Below, one piece after another: positions 1 through 9,843 of a DNA stretch of 64,000 bases. Made by a program: the position numbers and the translations under genes. Source of the stretch: DATKYQ01 sp964640665 (lineage in GTDB: Bacteria > Myxococcota > B64-G9). The DNA lies in contig CAZXHT010000005.1 in assembly GCA_964640665.1 (NCBI GenBank), forward strand, positions 62,001-126,000. Reading direction: 5' to 3'. Within the stretch, counting starts at the first letter, position 1. Each line of letters begins with the position of its first letter. The notes under the pieces were generated by a model. That model was not told where the DNA came from. It worked only from the letters and a program-made list of their open reading frames with translations, and made no database searches.

Positions 1-577
1 TCAGCTCTTTGAGAATCCGCAGCCTTTCCTCGACGTCCTGAACTTGCTTGAGCAGAGCCAGCAAACGGTCCCTGGCAAGTTTTACGATCCGTAGTCGGGC
101 TGTAAGATCTGTGAACTGGGCGGTGACGTCCAGCGCCTTGACGTGCCGGTCGAGCAACTGGCCCACCGCGGCCATTTTGTCCATGATCGATTCGAAGCTC
201 TTGGCCGGTATCCTGACCACCACCACCCGGGCTGTCAGCGATTCGACGTAACCGCCCGCCTTCTCGGTGATGGCTATTATCTTGTCGGCCGCGGCCAGGG
301 CTCTCCTGACGCGTATTTTCAAATACCCTTGGTAGATGACTTTTGGCCTGATCTGCTGCTTTTTCGAAACCTGCGCGGCCTGTTGCCTGTCTATTGCCAT
401 CTGTCGTGAGCCGGCCATGCCCTTGTATGACAGGGAGCCGGCCGACTTCGTCTTGCCCGGCGCCGGGCTCTTGACTTCGACCGGAGACGGCATTTGCATG
501 TAGGCCGATTCCCGCGAAGACATGCCCGCGCAACCGGCAACAAGTAACAGCAAGAGAAACAATGCGATGCGTTTCAT
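1..577 (-). CDS. DUF4349-type lipoprotein, C-terminus beyond window
   Basis: I translated this frame by hand from the ATG at 577; it stays open to the left edge, giving 192 visible codons. The N-terminus is a lipoprotein signal: MKR, a run of Leu and Val, then the lipobox LVAGC near residue 16. After a Ser/Lys/Pro-rich linker comes a segment with the DUF4349 layout: a GYLKIRV strand, AITEKAGGYVES, VVRIPAKSF and DVTAQFTDLTARLR, then the start of a long helix. In that family the helix is a coiled coil and is usually followed by a membrane segment, which would lie outside the window. Function is unknown; an envelope location is inferred from the lipobox. The gene diverges from the genes at 786 onward. 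The family call is by eye and fairly secure. Confidence 0.75.
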   Translation of the reverse strand, partial: MKRIALFLLLLLVAGCAGMSSRESAYMQMPSPVEVKSPAPGKTKSAGSLSYKGMAGSRQMAIDRQQAAQVSKKQQIRPKVIYQGYLKIRVRRALAAADKIIAITEKAGGYVESLTARVVVVRIPAKSFESIMDKMAAVGQLLDRHVKALDVTAQFTDLTARLRIVKLARDRLLALLKQVQDVEERLRILKEL

Positions 578-785
578 GTTCTGGCTCCATCGGGCTACGT
601 TGATTCCCGCTTTTCTAACATACAAACGCACTAGGACGCCACAACTTACACCCGTGATGTAGGTTATTGCCGATCTTTGGGCAATGGAGTCAATATTGCG
701 AACAGTAGCAGACGCGACAGAATCAGTCCATGCGCACCCGGGCCCGATGCTTGCAATCTCGGACCCATCGTGCATCGATCACTGT

Positions 786-1130
786 ATGAATATCCAGATG
801 AACCTGTTCGGCACCGCCTGGTGCTTGTCTACAATCGCCGCCTCCTGCGGCGCCGTCGGCCTGCTGGTTGTCGCCCGCCGTGGTGTCCGGAAGAAGTGGC
901 CCACTGCTTCGAGGTTTCTTTCCGCCGGGGCGCTGATCGAGCTGATCGGGCTCATCGCCGACCCGATTGTCCGCCTGAAACTCGGCGGGCCCGCCCAGCA
1001 CGGCGATTTTGGCGTTACCCTGACCTACATGGTGCTGCTCGACGTATGGACCGTGATCGTTCCCTTGCTGCATGCAGCCGCGCTGACGATGATTGCTTTG
1101 GGGGTTTCCAGGATGACGAAGAACGTCTAA
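786..1130 (+). CDS. small hydrophobic membrane protein
   Basis: This is a 114-residue protein with three or four hydrophobic segments: TAWCLSTIAASCGAVGLLVV, FLSAGALIELIGLIADPIV, and a long stretch around TYMVLLDVWTVIVPLLHAAALT. The frame is open from an ATG at 684. However, the codons between 684 and 785 do not look like the GC-rich usage of the rest and add no membrane segment, so I start at the ATG at 786; neither start has a good ribosome site. It ends 15 bases before the sensor kinase start, so the two are probably co-transcribed. A role as membrane partner of the kinase is only a guess. I do not recognise the family. Confidence 0.5.
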   Translation: MNIQMNLFGTAWCLSTIAASCGAVGLLVVARRGVRKKWPTASRFLSAGALIELIGLIADPIVRLKLGGPAQHGDFGVTLTYMVLLDVWTVIVPLLHAAALTMIALGVSRMTKNV

Positions 1131-1145
1131 AGAGGATTGAGCTTC

Positions 1146-2795
1146 GTGTCTACAGGAAGAAACATACGCTTTCTCTGGATCATGCCCGCCGTGGCAATCC
1201 TGTTCGCCTCGGCGGTGGGCGTCTGGACAGGCATGGAGCACCGGCGCGTGCATCGGGATTTCAACCGGGTCTTCGAAGCACACGTCGAGTCGGTCGCCCG
1301 GCTGATCTGGGAAAGCACCCGGGGGGCCGCAAGAGCACTGGATGTACTGTATGCATTGTCCGAGGAATCACTGGCTCTCACCGCCCGGCTGATCGCCAGT
1401 GTCGACGTCGAGGATCCCGGCGAGAGGAAACGGCTGCTGTCGGGAGGGATACGCGCCTGGCTGATCGGTAAGACATGGAAGGAACTTTCCGGCGATTGGG
1501 GGCCGGTCGTCGAGGACGGCCGGGCCGGCTTCAAGCAGGAGATGAAAAACGCCGATGAAGCTGAAATCGTCGAGGGCGGCAGGGCGAACCGGTACGGCCT
1601 ATACTGCGCGCGCTTCGGCGTTTCCGGCAAGAAAGTGATCGTCTGCCGGGATGCCGGGGAACTCGCCGGACTGCGGCGGGAGACCGGCCTGGGATCATTG
1701 CTTCGCCAGGTGATCGGCAAGGGTGTCGTCTACGCGGTCATCCAGGACGAGAAGGGCATGCTGGCAAGCTCTCCCGGCGCGGAGGTTTCCTCTTTCGAGC
1801 AAGATGCCGAACTCGGCAGGGTTCTTGCCGGCGACCGGCCCGGTATGGCTTTCCGGATGATCAACAGGCCCGCAGAGCCGCTGTTCGAGGGCCTGGGGCC
1901 GTTCCCCTTGCCGGACGGCACCACGGCGCTGCTCCGGGTGGGCGTGGATGCCTCCCCCATGCTGGCTGTTCAGGCGAGCATCGAGTGGCGCCACCGCGTG
2001 TTGTACCTGGTGGTGGGATTGCTGGTGCTGATCTCCCTTGCAGGAACCTGGATACTGGATCGCTGGGCGATTAGAAAACGGGAGACCGAGCGGATGCTGG
2101 CCGCCCGGGAGGAAGAGAGCCGCCACTGGCAAACCATCTCCCAGATGGCGCAGACGGTGGCCCACGAGGTGCGCAATCCCCTCAACACGCTCAAGATGGC
2201 TGCGCAACGCCTGCAGCGCGAGTTTTCCATTCAGGACTCCGAGCAATCCGACTACCAGGAATTGGTCGGCATGCTTCAGAGCGAGGCGGACAGGGTCAAC
2301 CATGTTGTCTCGGAGTTCATGGAGTTGGGCAAGCCGCTGGTTTTAAAACTCGAAAACCTGCCTCTTTTGGAAATGGTCGAGCAGGCGCTGATGCCGCTGC
2401 GCGTACGCGCCGGGCAGGAAGGCAAGCGACTCGAGGCGGACGTGGCCGCCGGAAAAAAAGCACGTCTGGATCGCCGTCGCTTCGTCCAGATCGTCTCCAA
2501 CCTGGTGGGAAACGCCCTGGACGCCGTTGACGAGGGCGGCCTGGTGCGAGTGCGGGCGGATATTGATAAAGACGGCCTGAACCTGGTTGTCATGGACGAG
2601 GGATCGGGCATGGACGCCCAGACGCTAGAAAGGGTGCAGAAACCTTTCGTAACGACCAAGGCCCGGGGAACCGGCTTGGGGCTTTCCATCGCCCGGCGTC
2701 TAATCGAGGCGCACAAGGGCACGTTCGAGCTTGAGTCATTGCCGGGCAAGGGGACACAGGCGCATATTTTCTTCCCTATAATACCGGAGGCATGA
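1146..2795 (+). CDS. membrane sensor histidine kinase, NtrB/AtoS-like
   Basis: This is a 549-residue kinase. The GTG at 1146 follows AGAGGA at 1131-1136 with good spacing; an in-frame TTG at 1137 is also possible. The first membrane segment (WIMPAVAILFASAVGVW) is near residues 11-27 and the second (LYLVVGLLVLISLAGTWIL) near 285-305, leaving a sensor domain of about 250 residues, presumably periplasmic. The cytoplasmic part has the H-box AHEVRNPLN with His near residue 340, the N-box NLVGNALDAV, the G1 box DEGSGMD and the G2 box GTGLGLSIARR, so all catalytic motifs are present. The stop is two bases before the start of the NtrC-type regulator, so the two form a pair. The signal sensed is unknown. 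Confidence 0.9.
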   Translation: MSTGRNIRFLWIMPAVAILFASAVGVWTGMEHRRVHRDFNRVFEAHVESVARLIWESTRGAARALDVLYALSEESLALTARLIASVDVEDPGERKRLLSGGIRAWLIGKTWKELSGDWGPVVEDGRAGFKQEMKNADEAEIVEGGRANRYGLYCARFGVSGKKVIVCRDAGELAGLRRETGLGSLLRQVIGKGVVYAVIQDEKGMLASSPGAEVSSFEQDAELGRVLAGDRPGMAFRMINRPAEPLFEGLGPFPLPDGTTALLRVGVDASPMLAVQASIEWRHRVLYLVVGLLVLISLAGTWILDRWAIRKRETERMLAAREEESRHWQTISQMAQTVAHEVRNPLNTLKMAAQRLQREFSIQDSEQSDYQELVGMLQSEADRVNHVVSEFMELGKPLVLKLENLPLLEMVEQALMPLRVRAGQEGKRLEADVAAGKKARLDRRRFVQIVSNLVGNALDAVDEGGLVRVRADIDKDGLNLVVMDEGSGMDAQTLERVQKPFVTTKARGTGLGLSIARRLIEAHKGTFELESLPGKGTQAHIFFPIIPEA

Positions 2796-2796
2796 A

Positions 2797-4161
<1,365 letters not shown>

Positions 4162-4162
4162 T

Positions 4163-4201
4163 CCGACAAAAACGTCGATTGGACCTCGACGGGATCGTCG
4201 A
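4163..4201 (+). promoter_or_regulatory. paired palindromic activator sites (UAS) of promoter A
   Basis: Two 16-bp palindromes lie here: CCGAC-N6-GTCGA at 4163-4178 and TCGAC-N6-GTCGA at 4186-4201. They are separated by 7 bp, so centre-to-centre spacing is 23 bp. The centres are about 121 and 98 bp upstream of the expected start of the sigma-54 promoter at 4266. The same arrangement recurs at 9027-9065. Paired sites at this distance are typical of NtrC-type activators. That the adjacent regulator binds them is inferred. Confidence 0.7.
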
Positions 4202-4265
4202 AGCGGGCCAACCCGCCAACGTCCACCGCCCTCATCTTCCTTGATTTCGTGCTGAGTTCTTCTGC

Positions 4266-4281
4266 TGGCACGTTTCGTGCT
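4266..4281 (+). promoter_or_regulatory. sigma-54 (-24/-12) promoter A
   Basis: TGGCACGTTTCGTGCT matches the sigma-54 consensus TGGCACR-N4-TTGCW, with GG and GC at the required 12-bp offset; the one departure is GTGC instead of TTGC. Transcription would start near 4292, about 32 bases before the ATG at 4324 with its GGAGGAGGA ribosome site. Confidence 0.8.
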
Positions 4282-4323
4282 GGTGCTCAGAAGGAACAAT
4301 CGAGGGGTGGAGGAGGATCAGAG

Positions 4324-7300
4324 ATGAGCCGAGAAATCAGCTTGTTCATTGTCGTGATCGGCGCCGCGTTCCTGGCGACGGCCTGTAGCCGAAACAGCGA
4401 TCGTATCGACGGCCCGACGCCCTTGCTCGCAGACGTCCAACCCGATCTTCTCTGCGTGGAGCAGGCAGAGCACCAGATCGCTTTGAGCGGCGAGGGACTG
4501 GCCCCCTTGCTGATCGACACCGCGACCGGCGGCAACGGGATTGTCTTGCCCCGGATTTTCCTCCAGCAGACGAAGGACCTGACCGGGGCAACCGTCTCGG
4601 GCAAAGAGGTGGCGATTCCCGAAGAGGACGTAACCTGGGAAAGCCAGCGGTCCATGGCCGCGGTCATCAAGCCCGCCCTGGCCTTGGTCCCCGGCGTCTA
4701 TCGCGTCCGGGTAGAAAACGGCTCCGGGCAGGAATACCTGCTTCAAGACGCACTGACCATCGTGCCTCCGCCGGTGTTGTCCGCTATCGACCCCGACCTG
4801 GTCTGTCTGGAACAGGGCGGGATCGATCTGACCATCAGCGGTACCGGATTTATAGATAACGACGGCGTCCTGCCGACGGTAAACGTCGGCGGCCTCTCCC
4901 TGCCCGCCTCCGGCGTCAACGACTGCCAGGATCTGGAGGGGCCTGCCGGAACGGTGCGCAGCTGCACCCTGTTGACCATCAGCTTGGCCCGGCAGTCGCT
5001 GGCCGAGGGTTCCCACGTGGTATCCGTAACCAATCCGGTTCCGGTCGACTGTACCAGCACCGAGACCGTCACCATCGCCGTTGTCCCCGGACCGGTCATT
5101 ACCGATGTCACGCCCGCAATGTTCTGCGGCGACCAGCAGGACGTCGACCTGACAGTGACCGGTAGCGGTTTTCTGGACGTGGACGGGACAATGCCGACCG
5201 TTGAGGTTGGAGGAAACAACTATACAGCCCACACGGTCAACGGCTGCGTCGACGTGGAGGGAACCCTGCTCAACGCACGCTCCTGCACAGGATTGGTCTT
5301 CACGCTGCCCGCCGGGGCACTGACCGGCGGCTGGCAGGATATTACCGTCCGCAACCCGGCGCCGGCGGACTGCGACAACACCAGCAGCGGCAGCTTCTAC
5401 CTGGTGGGCGCGCCGCAGATCACCAGGGTTTCGCCCACCACTCCCTGCGAGCAGAACGCATCGGACTTCACCATCGCCGGAAGCGGCTTTTTGGAGCTCG
5501 GCGGGGAGCAGCCGGCAGTGACCATCGAGGGTGTGGATGCGCAGGTGGCATCGATGGGCGGCTGCATTGCCATCCCGAACGTTCCGGCGGCCAGCCTGTG
5601 TACTTCCATGCAGGTGACCGTTCCCGCCGGGACGGTGGGGATCGGAGACTACGACATCACCGTAACCAACCCGGGTGAGATCCCCTGCAGCACCAACTTC
5701 ACCAGCTACATCGGCCTGCCCCCGATCGTCTCGAGCGTGTCCCCGCTGCAGCTATGCGAGGCGGGAGGCACCATCACCGTCAGCGGCGACCGTTTCTTGG
5801 ACGGCTCCTACGTGTCCATCGCCAGCTCCGGTCAAACCATCGACCTGCCAACCACGTTCATTGACGCGCAGACACTCCAGGCCACGATTCCCGATCCGAC
5901 ACCGCCGGGTTTGTACGACGTCAGCGTTACCAACCCGGACGGCTGCGCCGACACCCTGGCGGCCACCCTGGACATCACCCCCATGCCGGTGATCTTCTTC
6001 GTGGATCCGCCGGTGGCATACAACGGCATCAACCTGCAGGTGACCGTCTATAGCACCGGCATCCTGGGCGCGGTCACAAGCGTGAGCGTCAACCCCACCG
6101 GCAATCCGGCCAACCTGACCGAGTTGGACTTCAGCTACGTTCAGGCCAACCGGGTCCAGGCAGTGGTTCCAGGCGGCCTTGCGGCCGGCGACTACGACGT
6201 CTCGGTAACCGACGATCTGGGCTGCACCGGGACGCTGACGGCGGGCCTGACCATCGTGGAGGATCTGAGCGTGGCCATCGACCGGGTGGAATTGCCCTTC
6301 GGGTGGACCGAAGCGCGCACGGGCGTCAACGTCTATTCGCCAGACACGCCCGATCCCGGCATGGCGAACTTCGCGCCCACGCCGCGCTTCTACCTGAACC
6401 CGGCGGCAGCGGGCCCCGGGACGCTGGCCTCCGAGCTCAAGTACACCGCCTACGTATCGTCCACGCGGGCCTCCTCAACGGTTCCCGCGGAGCTGCCGGT
6501 GGGCATGTACGATCTGGTGGCGGTGAACCCGGACGGCGGCGTGGGGTACCTGGCCGACGCGTTCGAGGTGACCGCTCTGCCGCCGCCGGTGATCGACGCC
6601 TTGGCGCCGGCCAGCGTGGTTAACCAGGACGTGCAGGAGACCACCATCCTGGGGGCCAACTTCCGCACGCCGGAGTTCTCGGCGGACTGCCTGCAGCCGG
6701 GCGGCAGCACCGTTCCGCTGGTGGGAACCATCCTGCTAAGCGACGCCACCTCGATCCAGGTCTCCTTCAACTTCGTCACCCAGACCGTGGCGGACAACTC
6801 GATCTGCATCGTCAAGGTCACCAACGACGACGGCACCTACGCCCTGTACTCGGCGCTGGCTGTGACCAACCCGTCGTTGAACCTGGCCAACTTCAGCGCC
6901 ACCTCGGACATGAACACCGCCCGGCGGGCACCGTGCGCCGTGGCCGGGGACGCCGCCCCGGGCGCCAGGTTCGTCTACGCCTTGGGCGGGGACGACGGGA
7001 CAAACCAGGAGAGCACGGCGGCGACGTACTACGACACCGTCGAGACGGCCGCAATCGATCCCTACGGAGACCTGGGCCAGTGGAACGTACTGCCCTACAA
7101 GCTGCCCGCACCACGAAGCTTCCACTCATGCACCACCATCGGGCGCTACGTCTTCGTGGCCGGGGGCAACGGGGGCGCGGGGGCGGTAAACACGGTCTGG
7201 CGGGCAAAGATCCTGGATCCGCAGGAGGCCCCGGAGATCACAGACGTGGACCTGCGCGTGGATGCCGAGTCGAGTGCGGCTTTACTTCCCGGCCGCTACT

Positions 7301-8331
7301 CCTACCGCGTCTCGGCGCTGCGGCCGGCCGGGGATCCGGAGAACCCCGGCGGGGAGACGCTGGCCGGCGATCCGCTGTTGATCCAGACGCCGGACATCGA
7401 CGAGCAGATCATCATCACCATCACCTGGGACGCGGTCCCCGGTGCAGACGGCTACCGCATCTACCGCACCCCGGATCCCGACCTGCCCGGCGGGAACGAG
7501 GTGCAGATCGGCGAGGTTGCCGGCACCGAACTGACCTTCGTAGACGACGGCACCACGGTGCCGGGAACCGGGCGGCCGCTGCCACTCGGTGCGCTGGGAA
7601 AGTTCTACAGCCTTGCCAATATGGTAACCGCGCGTGAGGGCGCCGGGATCGCCTGGGCGACCGACCCGGCCGCCGCCGACCGGAAGTATCTCTACATGCT
7701 GGGTGGGCGCGACGCCGGCGCCACGGGTCTGAACACGCTCGAGAGGCTGGACATCCAGATCCAGGCCGACGACACCCAGCAGATCGCCTCGCAGTGGGTC
7801 ATCGGCGGCGCGGACATCGGGCCGGCCCGCTGGCAGATCCAGGCCTTCACGGCCGACGACCTGACCGCGCCGGACATCCTGGCCCCCGGGGAGACCTGGA
7901 TATACGCCGGGGGCGGTATCCGGGACAACCTGCAGTTTTTGCAGCCGGAAATGGTGGCCTTGCAAGTGGAGGCCGGGGGCGCGCTGGGAGAGTCGGCCGG
8001 CACACGCTACGCGGTTGACGACATGCAACCTTTCAAGGCCGGTTATGCCGCGGCTAGCTTCAACAACCAGCTGTTTGTATTCGGCGCGACCCAAGGTGCG
8101 GCCAGCACGGAGTCTGCCTCGATCGAGCTGTGCCCGGTCGGCGGCGCCTGCTCGGGATCGATACCCGACCCGCCCGACCTGGCCAACTGGAACAACCTGG
8201 GGATCGACCTGACCGTGGCCCGATACCTGATGGGCGGAGTGACGGTGAGCGCGTTCATCTTCCTGATCGGCGGCATCGACGACGGATCGCCTCCTGCGCC
8301 GTTGGCAGCCACCGAGAAGACCATGTGGTGA
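4324..8331 (+). CDS. large lipoprotein with IPT/TIG repeats and kelch propeller
   Basis: This is a 1335-residue protein. The ATG at 4324 follows GGAGGAGGATCAGAG; the frame is open further upstream but the earlier codons are promoter DNA. The signal ends in a lipobox (LATAC, Cys near 21). About residues 28-860 form roughly eight IPT/TIG immunoglobulin-like repeats of 85-105 residues, each starting with a pattern such as ITDVTP followed by TVTGSGF. Repeats 2-4 carry matching cysteines (after the first strand, and in pairs such as GCVDVEG...RSC and PVDC). The rest has about six kelch-type GG blades (YALGGDDG, FVAGGNGG, YMLGGRDAG, YAGGGIRDN, FVFGATQG, FLIGGIDDG), with a fibronectin III-like segment (WDAVPGADGYRIYR) between the second and third. 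It is probably anchored at the cell surface. It is co-transcribed with the barrel gene at 8344. Confidence 0.85.
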   Translation: MSREISLFIVVIGAAFLATACSRNSDRIDGPTPLLADVQPDLLCVEQAEHQIALSGEGLAPLLIDTATGGNGIVLPRIFLQQTKDLTGATVSGKEVAIPEEDVTWESQRSMAAVIKPALALVPGVYRVRVENGSGQEYLLQDALTIVPPPVLSAIDPDLVCLEQGGIDLTISGTGFIDNDGVLPTVNVGGLSLPASGVNDCQDLEGPAGTVRSCTLLTISLARQSLAEGSHVVSVTNPVPVDCTSTETVTIAVVPGPVITDVTPAMFCGDQQDVDLTVTGSGFLDVDGTMPTVEVGGNNYTAHTVNGCVDVEGTLLNARSCTGLVFTLPAGALTGGWQDITVRNPAPADCDNTSSGSFYLVGAPQITRVSPTTPCEQNASDFTIAGSGFLELGGEQPAVTIEGVDAQVASMGGCIAIPNVPAASLCTSMQVTVPAGTVGIGDYDITVTNPGEIPCSTNFTSYIGLPPIVSSVSPLQLCEAGGTITVSGDRFLDGSYVSIASSGQTIDLPTTFIDAQTLQATIPDPTPPGLYDVSVTNPDGCADTLAATLDITPMPVIFFVDPPVAYNGINLQVTVYSTGILGAVTSVSVNPTGNPANLTELDFSYVQANRVQAVVPGGLAAGDYDVSVTDDLGCTGTLTAGLTIVEDLSVAIDRVELPFGWTEARTGVNVYSPDTPDPGMANFAPTPRFYLNPAAAGPGTLASELKYTAYVSSTRASSTVPAELPVGMYDLVAVNPDGGVGYLADAFEVTALPPPVIDALAPASVVNQDVQETTILGANFRTPEFSADCLQPGGSTVPLVGTILLSDATSIQVSFNFVTQTVADNSICIVKVTNDDGTYALYSALAVTNPSLNLANFSATSDMNTARRAPCAVAGDAAPGARFVYALGGDDGTNQESTAATYYDTVETAAIDPYGDLGQWNVLPYKLPAPRSFHSCTTIGRYVFVAGGNGGAGAVNTVWRAKILDPQEAPEITDVDLRVDAESSAALLPGRYSYRVSALRPAGDPENPGGETLAGDPLLIQTPDIDEQIIITITWDAVPGADGYRIYRTPDPDLPGGNEVQIGEVAGTELTFVDDGTTVPGTGRPLPLGALGKFYSLANMVTAREGAGIAWATDPAAADRKYLYMLGGRDAGATGLNTLERLDIQIQADDTQQIASQWVIGGADIGPARWQIQAFTADDLTAPDILAPGETWIYAGGGIRDNLQFLQPEMVALQVEAGGALGESAGTRYAVDDMQPFKAGYAAASFNNQLFVFGATQGAASTESASIELCPVGGACSGSIPDPPDLANWNNLGIDLTVARYLMGGVTVSAFIFLIGGIDDGSPPAPLAATEKTMW

Positions 8332-8343
8332 GGAGGTACGATC

Positions 8344-9003
8344 ATGAAAACCATAATCATCTGTCTGTTGGTCATTGGCGTTCCGGACTTAGTGCTGGGC
8401 GAAGAACCCGCGGCCCCGACCGACGAGTTGGCGCTTCAGAAGGGTGACAAGAACGTAATCAGCCTGGGCCTAAAGGGGGGAGTAGGGCTGCCCCAACTTG
8501 GTTCGGCGCTGGACACGACGTTCTGCATTCACCTCGAGGCGGCCTACCAGTTCCCGTTTTGGGGCTCGCGGCTGGGCCTGATCACCTCCCTGGGCTACAC
8601 CCAGCCCTCCGCGACGGGTACCGGCTCGGATCCACGGCTGCCGGGAGGCGAGTATACCTGGGAGACCACTCAGCGGCAGACAACCTGGGACATCGGCGCG
8701 CTGGTCAAGGTGATGGAACGTACCAGTCCGTGGAACATCGGGATGGCTGTCGGAGCACGCATCGTGTTCCTCTCGACGCTGACCAGCGGCGAGGCAGGTG
8801 ATGAGGCTTTCGGCGAGCACGACGAGCGGGCCACCATTCCGGGGGTGTTCACCGGGGCGCAGGGCGAGTACCGCCTGGGCCCGGGAGCCGTGTTTTTGGA
8901 ACTGTCTATTGGCATGTCCTTCCAGGACCTGCGCACCACCGGCGACTTGACCGCCATGGAATTGGGAATTCTGGCCGGATACCGTTTCTCCTTCGCGCTG
9001 TAG
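8344..9003 (+). CDS. outer-membrane beta-barrel protein (about 8 strands)
   Basis: This is a 219-residue protein with a signal peptide (MKTIIICLLVIGVPDLVLGEE) and GAGGAGG ahead of the ATG. The mature part has alternating amphipathic strands typical of small barrels: NVISLGLKGGVGLP, FCIHLEAAYQFPF, LGLITSLGYTQP, GMAVGARIVFLSTL and a final strand AMELGILAGYRFSFAL. The last residues (F-A-L after YRFSF) resemble a barrel C-terminal signal. The gene starts 13 bases after the IPT/kelch lipoprotein and shares its sigma-54 promoter. It may export or anchor that lipoprotein, but this is only inferred from position. It does not match a named family that I can recognise. Confidence 0.75.
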   Translation: MKTIIICLLVIGVPDLVLGEEPAAPTDELALQKGDKNVISLGLKGGVGLPQLGSALDTTFCIHLEAAYQFPFWGSRLGLITSLGYTQPSATGTGSDPRLPGGEYTWETTQRQTTWDIGALVKVMERTSPWNIGMAVGARIVFLSTLTSGEAGDEAFGEHDERATIPGVFTGAQGEYRLGPGAVFLELSIGMSFQDLRTTGDLTAMELGILAGYRFSFAL

Positions 9004-9026
9004 TGTTCTTCTTGCCCCCTAGCAAA

Positions 9027-9065
9027 TCGACAAGATCGTCGAATCCTGCTCGACCACATAGTCGA
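9027..9065 (+). promoter_or_regulatory. paired palindromic activator sites (UAS) of promoter B
   Basis: Two perfect copies of TCGAC-N6-GTCGA lie at 9027-9042 and 9050-9065, separated by 7 bp (23-bp period). This is the same geometry as at 4163-4201; the first copy shares ATC before the second half-site with a copy there. The centres are about 130 and 107 bp upstream of the expected start of the sigma-54 promoter at 9138. An extra half-site TCGAC follows at 9067-9071. Confidence 0.75.
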
Positions 9066-9137
9066 ATCGACCATCACTGCCTGATGTGTGAAGCTGGACT
9101 GCCCCCTTCTTGCTTCGTTTTTTTAAAAAGACCTGAT

Positions 9138-9153
9138 TGGCACGCTTTGTGCT
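9138..9153 (+). promoter_or_regulatory. sigma-54 (-24/-12) promoter B
   Basis: TGGCACGCTTTGTGCT is nearly identical to promoter A at 4266: it has the same TGGCACG, the same TTT and the same GTGCT. GG and GC have the required 12-bp offset. Transcription would start near 9164, about 50 bases before the ATG at 9214. Confidence 0.8.
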
Positions 9154-9213
9154 TTATTTGCTTGCATGATGAGTTGGTTACAGCAAAAATCCAACGAGCG
9201 AAGGAGAAAGACC

Positions 9214-9789
9214 ATGAAAGCCAAGTGGTGGATCGGAATCGGGTTGAGCGTGCTTTTAGGAACACCGTCTGTTATCGCCGGCGAACCGGAGGGAGAACCG
9301 GCCATGAAGAAGATCCAGAAGCAGGAGCAAAAACAGGAGCAGCAGAAAGCCCAGGAGCAGAAACGAATCGAGAAGAAGGACAAACTCCAGGCCCAGGATC
9401 AAAACAGAAACCGCTACAGGCACCGCAAGGGCAATAGCAAAGCGCAGGGCGACACGAATGCCGTCGGCGAAGGTAACAGCGGCGCAGAGAGTTCGTCCGC
9501 TGATTCCCAGCCGACAGTCGATCCCGCAGACGATAGCCTACTCGTCGACCAGAATGGAGACGGAATCGGCGATCAGGTACAAAGCCAGGACCGGGATAAA
9601 AAGGGCAATGGAGAGAAAGGCGCCATGAAACGCGGCCGTCACCGTTACCGCCAGCGCAAGTCCGTGGGAACCGCGGCGCAGCAGGGTGAGAGAAACCAGA
9701 TGCGCGCGGGAAAAGGATTCGGGAGAGGCTTCGTGGACTCGGACGGCAACGGCGTGAACGACAGCAGCCAGAAAAAAAAGGGCACGTAA
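9214..9789 (+). CDS. small secreted charged-helix protein with Ca-binding-type loops
   Basis: This is a 191-residue protein. The ATG at 9214 follows AAGGAGAAAG. The signal peptide is MKAKWWIGIGLSVLLGTPSVIAG. Next comes a helix of about 40 residues very rich in Gln, Lys and Glu (KKIQKQEQKQEQQKAQEQKR), then an Arg/His patch (NRYRHRKG), a Ser/Asp linker, a loop of the thrombospondin-3/EF-hand type (DQNGDGIGD), a second basic patch (RGRHRYRQRK) and a final loop DSDGNGVND. It is the first gene of sigma-54 unit B. The next gene encodes a shorter protein with the same plan. I know of no function; calcium binding is inferred from the D-x-N/D-G-D-G pattern. Confidence 0.75.
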   Translation: MKAKWWIGIGLSVLLGTPSVIAGEPEGEPAMKKIQKQEQKQEQQKAQEQKRIEKKDKLQAQDQNRNRYRHRKGNSKAQGDTNAVGEGNSGAESSSADSQPTVDPADDSLLVDQNGDGIGDQVQSQDRDKKGNGEKGAMKRGRHRYRQRKSVGTAAQQGERNQMRAGKGFGRGFVDSDGNGVNDSSQKKKGT

Positions 9790-9806
9790 ACCACTTCAAC
9801 CGGGAG

Positions 9807-9833
9807 CGGCGGGAAGGTAATCCCTTCCCGCCG
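9807..9833 (+). terminator. possible intrinsic terminator or intergenic hairpin
   Basis: A perfect 11-bp stem, CGGCGGGAAGG paired with CCTTCCCGCCG, surrounds a 5-base loop (TAATC). It is followed by TATTTGTATT, a weak T-rich tract. It sits between two related small genes, so it may be a partial terminator that lowers expression of the downstream genes. Confidence 0.55.
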
Positions 9834-9843
9834 TATTTGTATT

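Noticed and set aside
9807..9833. Hairpin as an RNA gene or riboswitch
   Set aside because: A simple 11-bp stem and 5-base loop without further structure; an attenuating terminator is enough to explain it.
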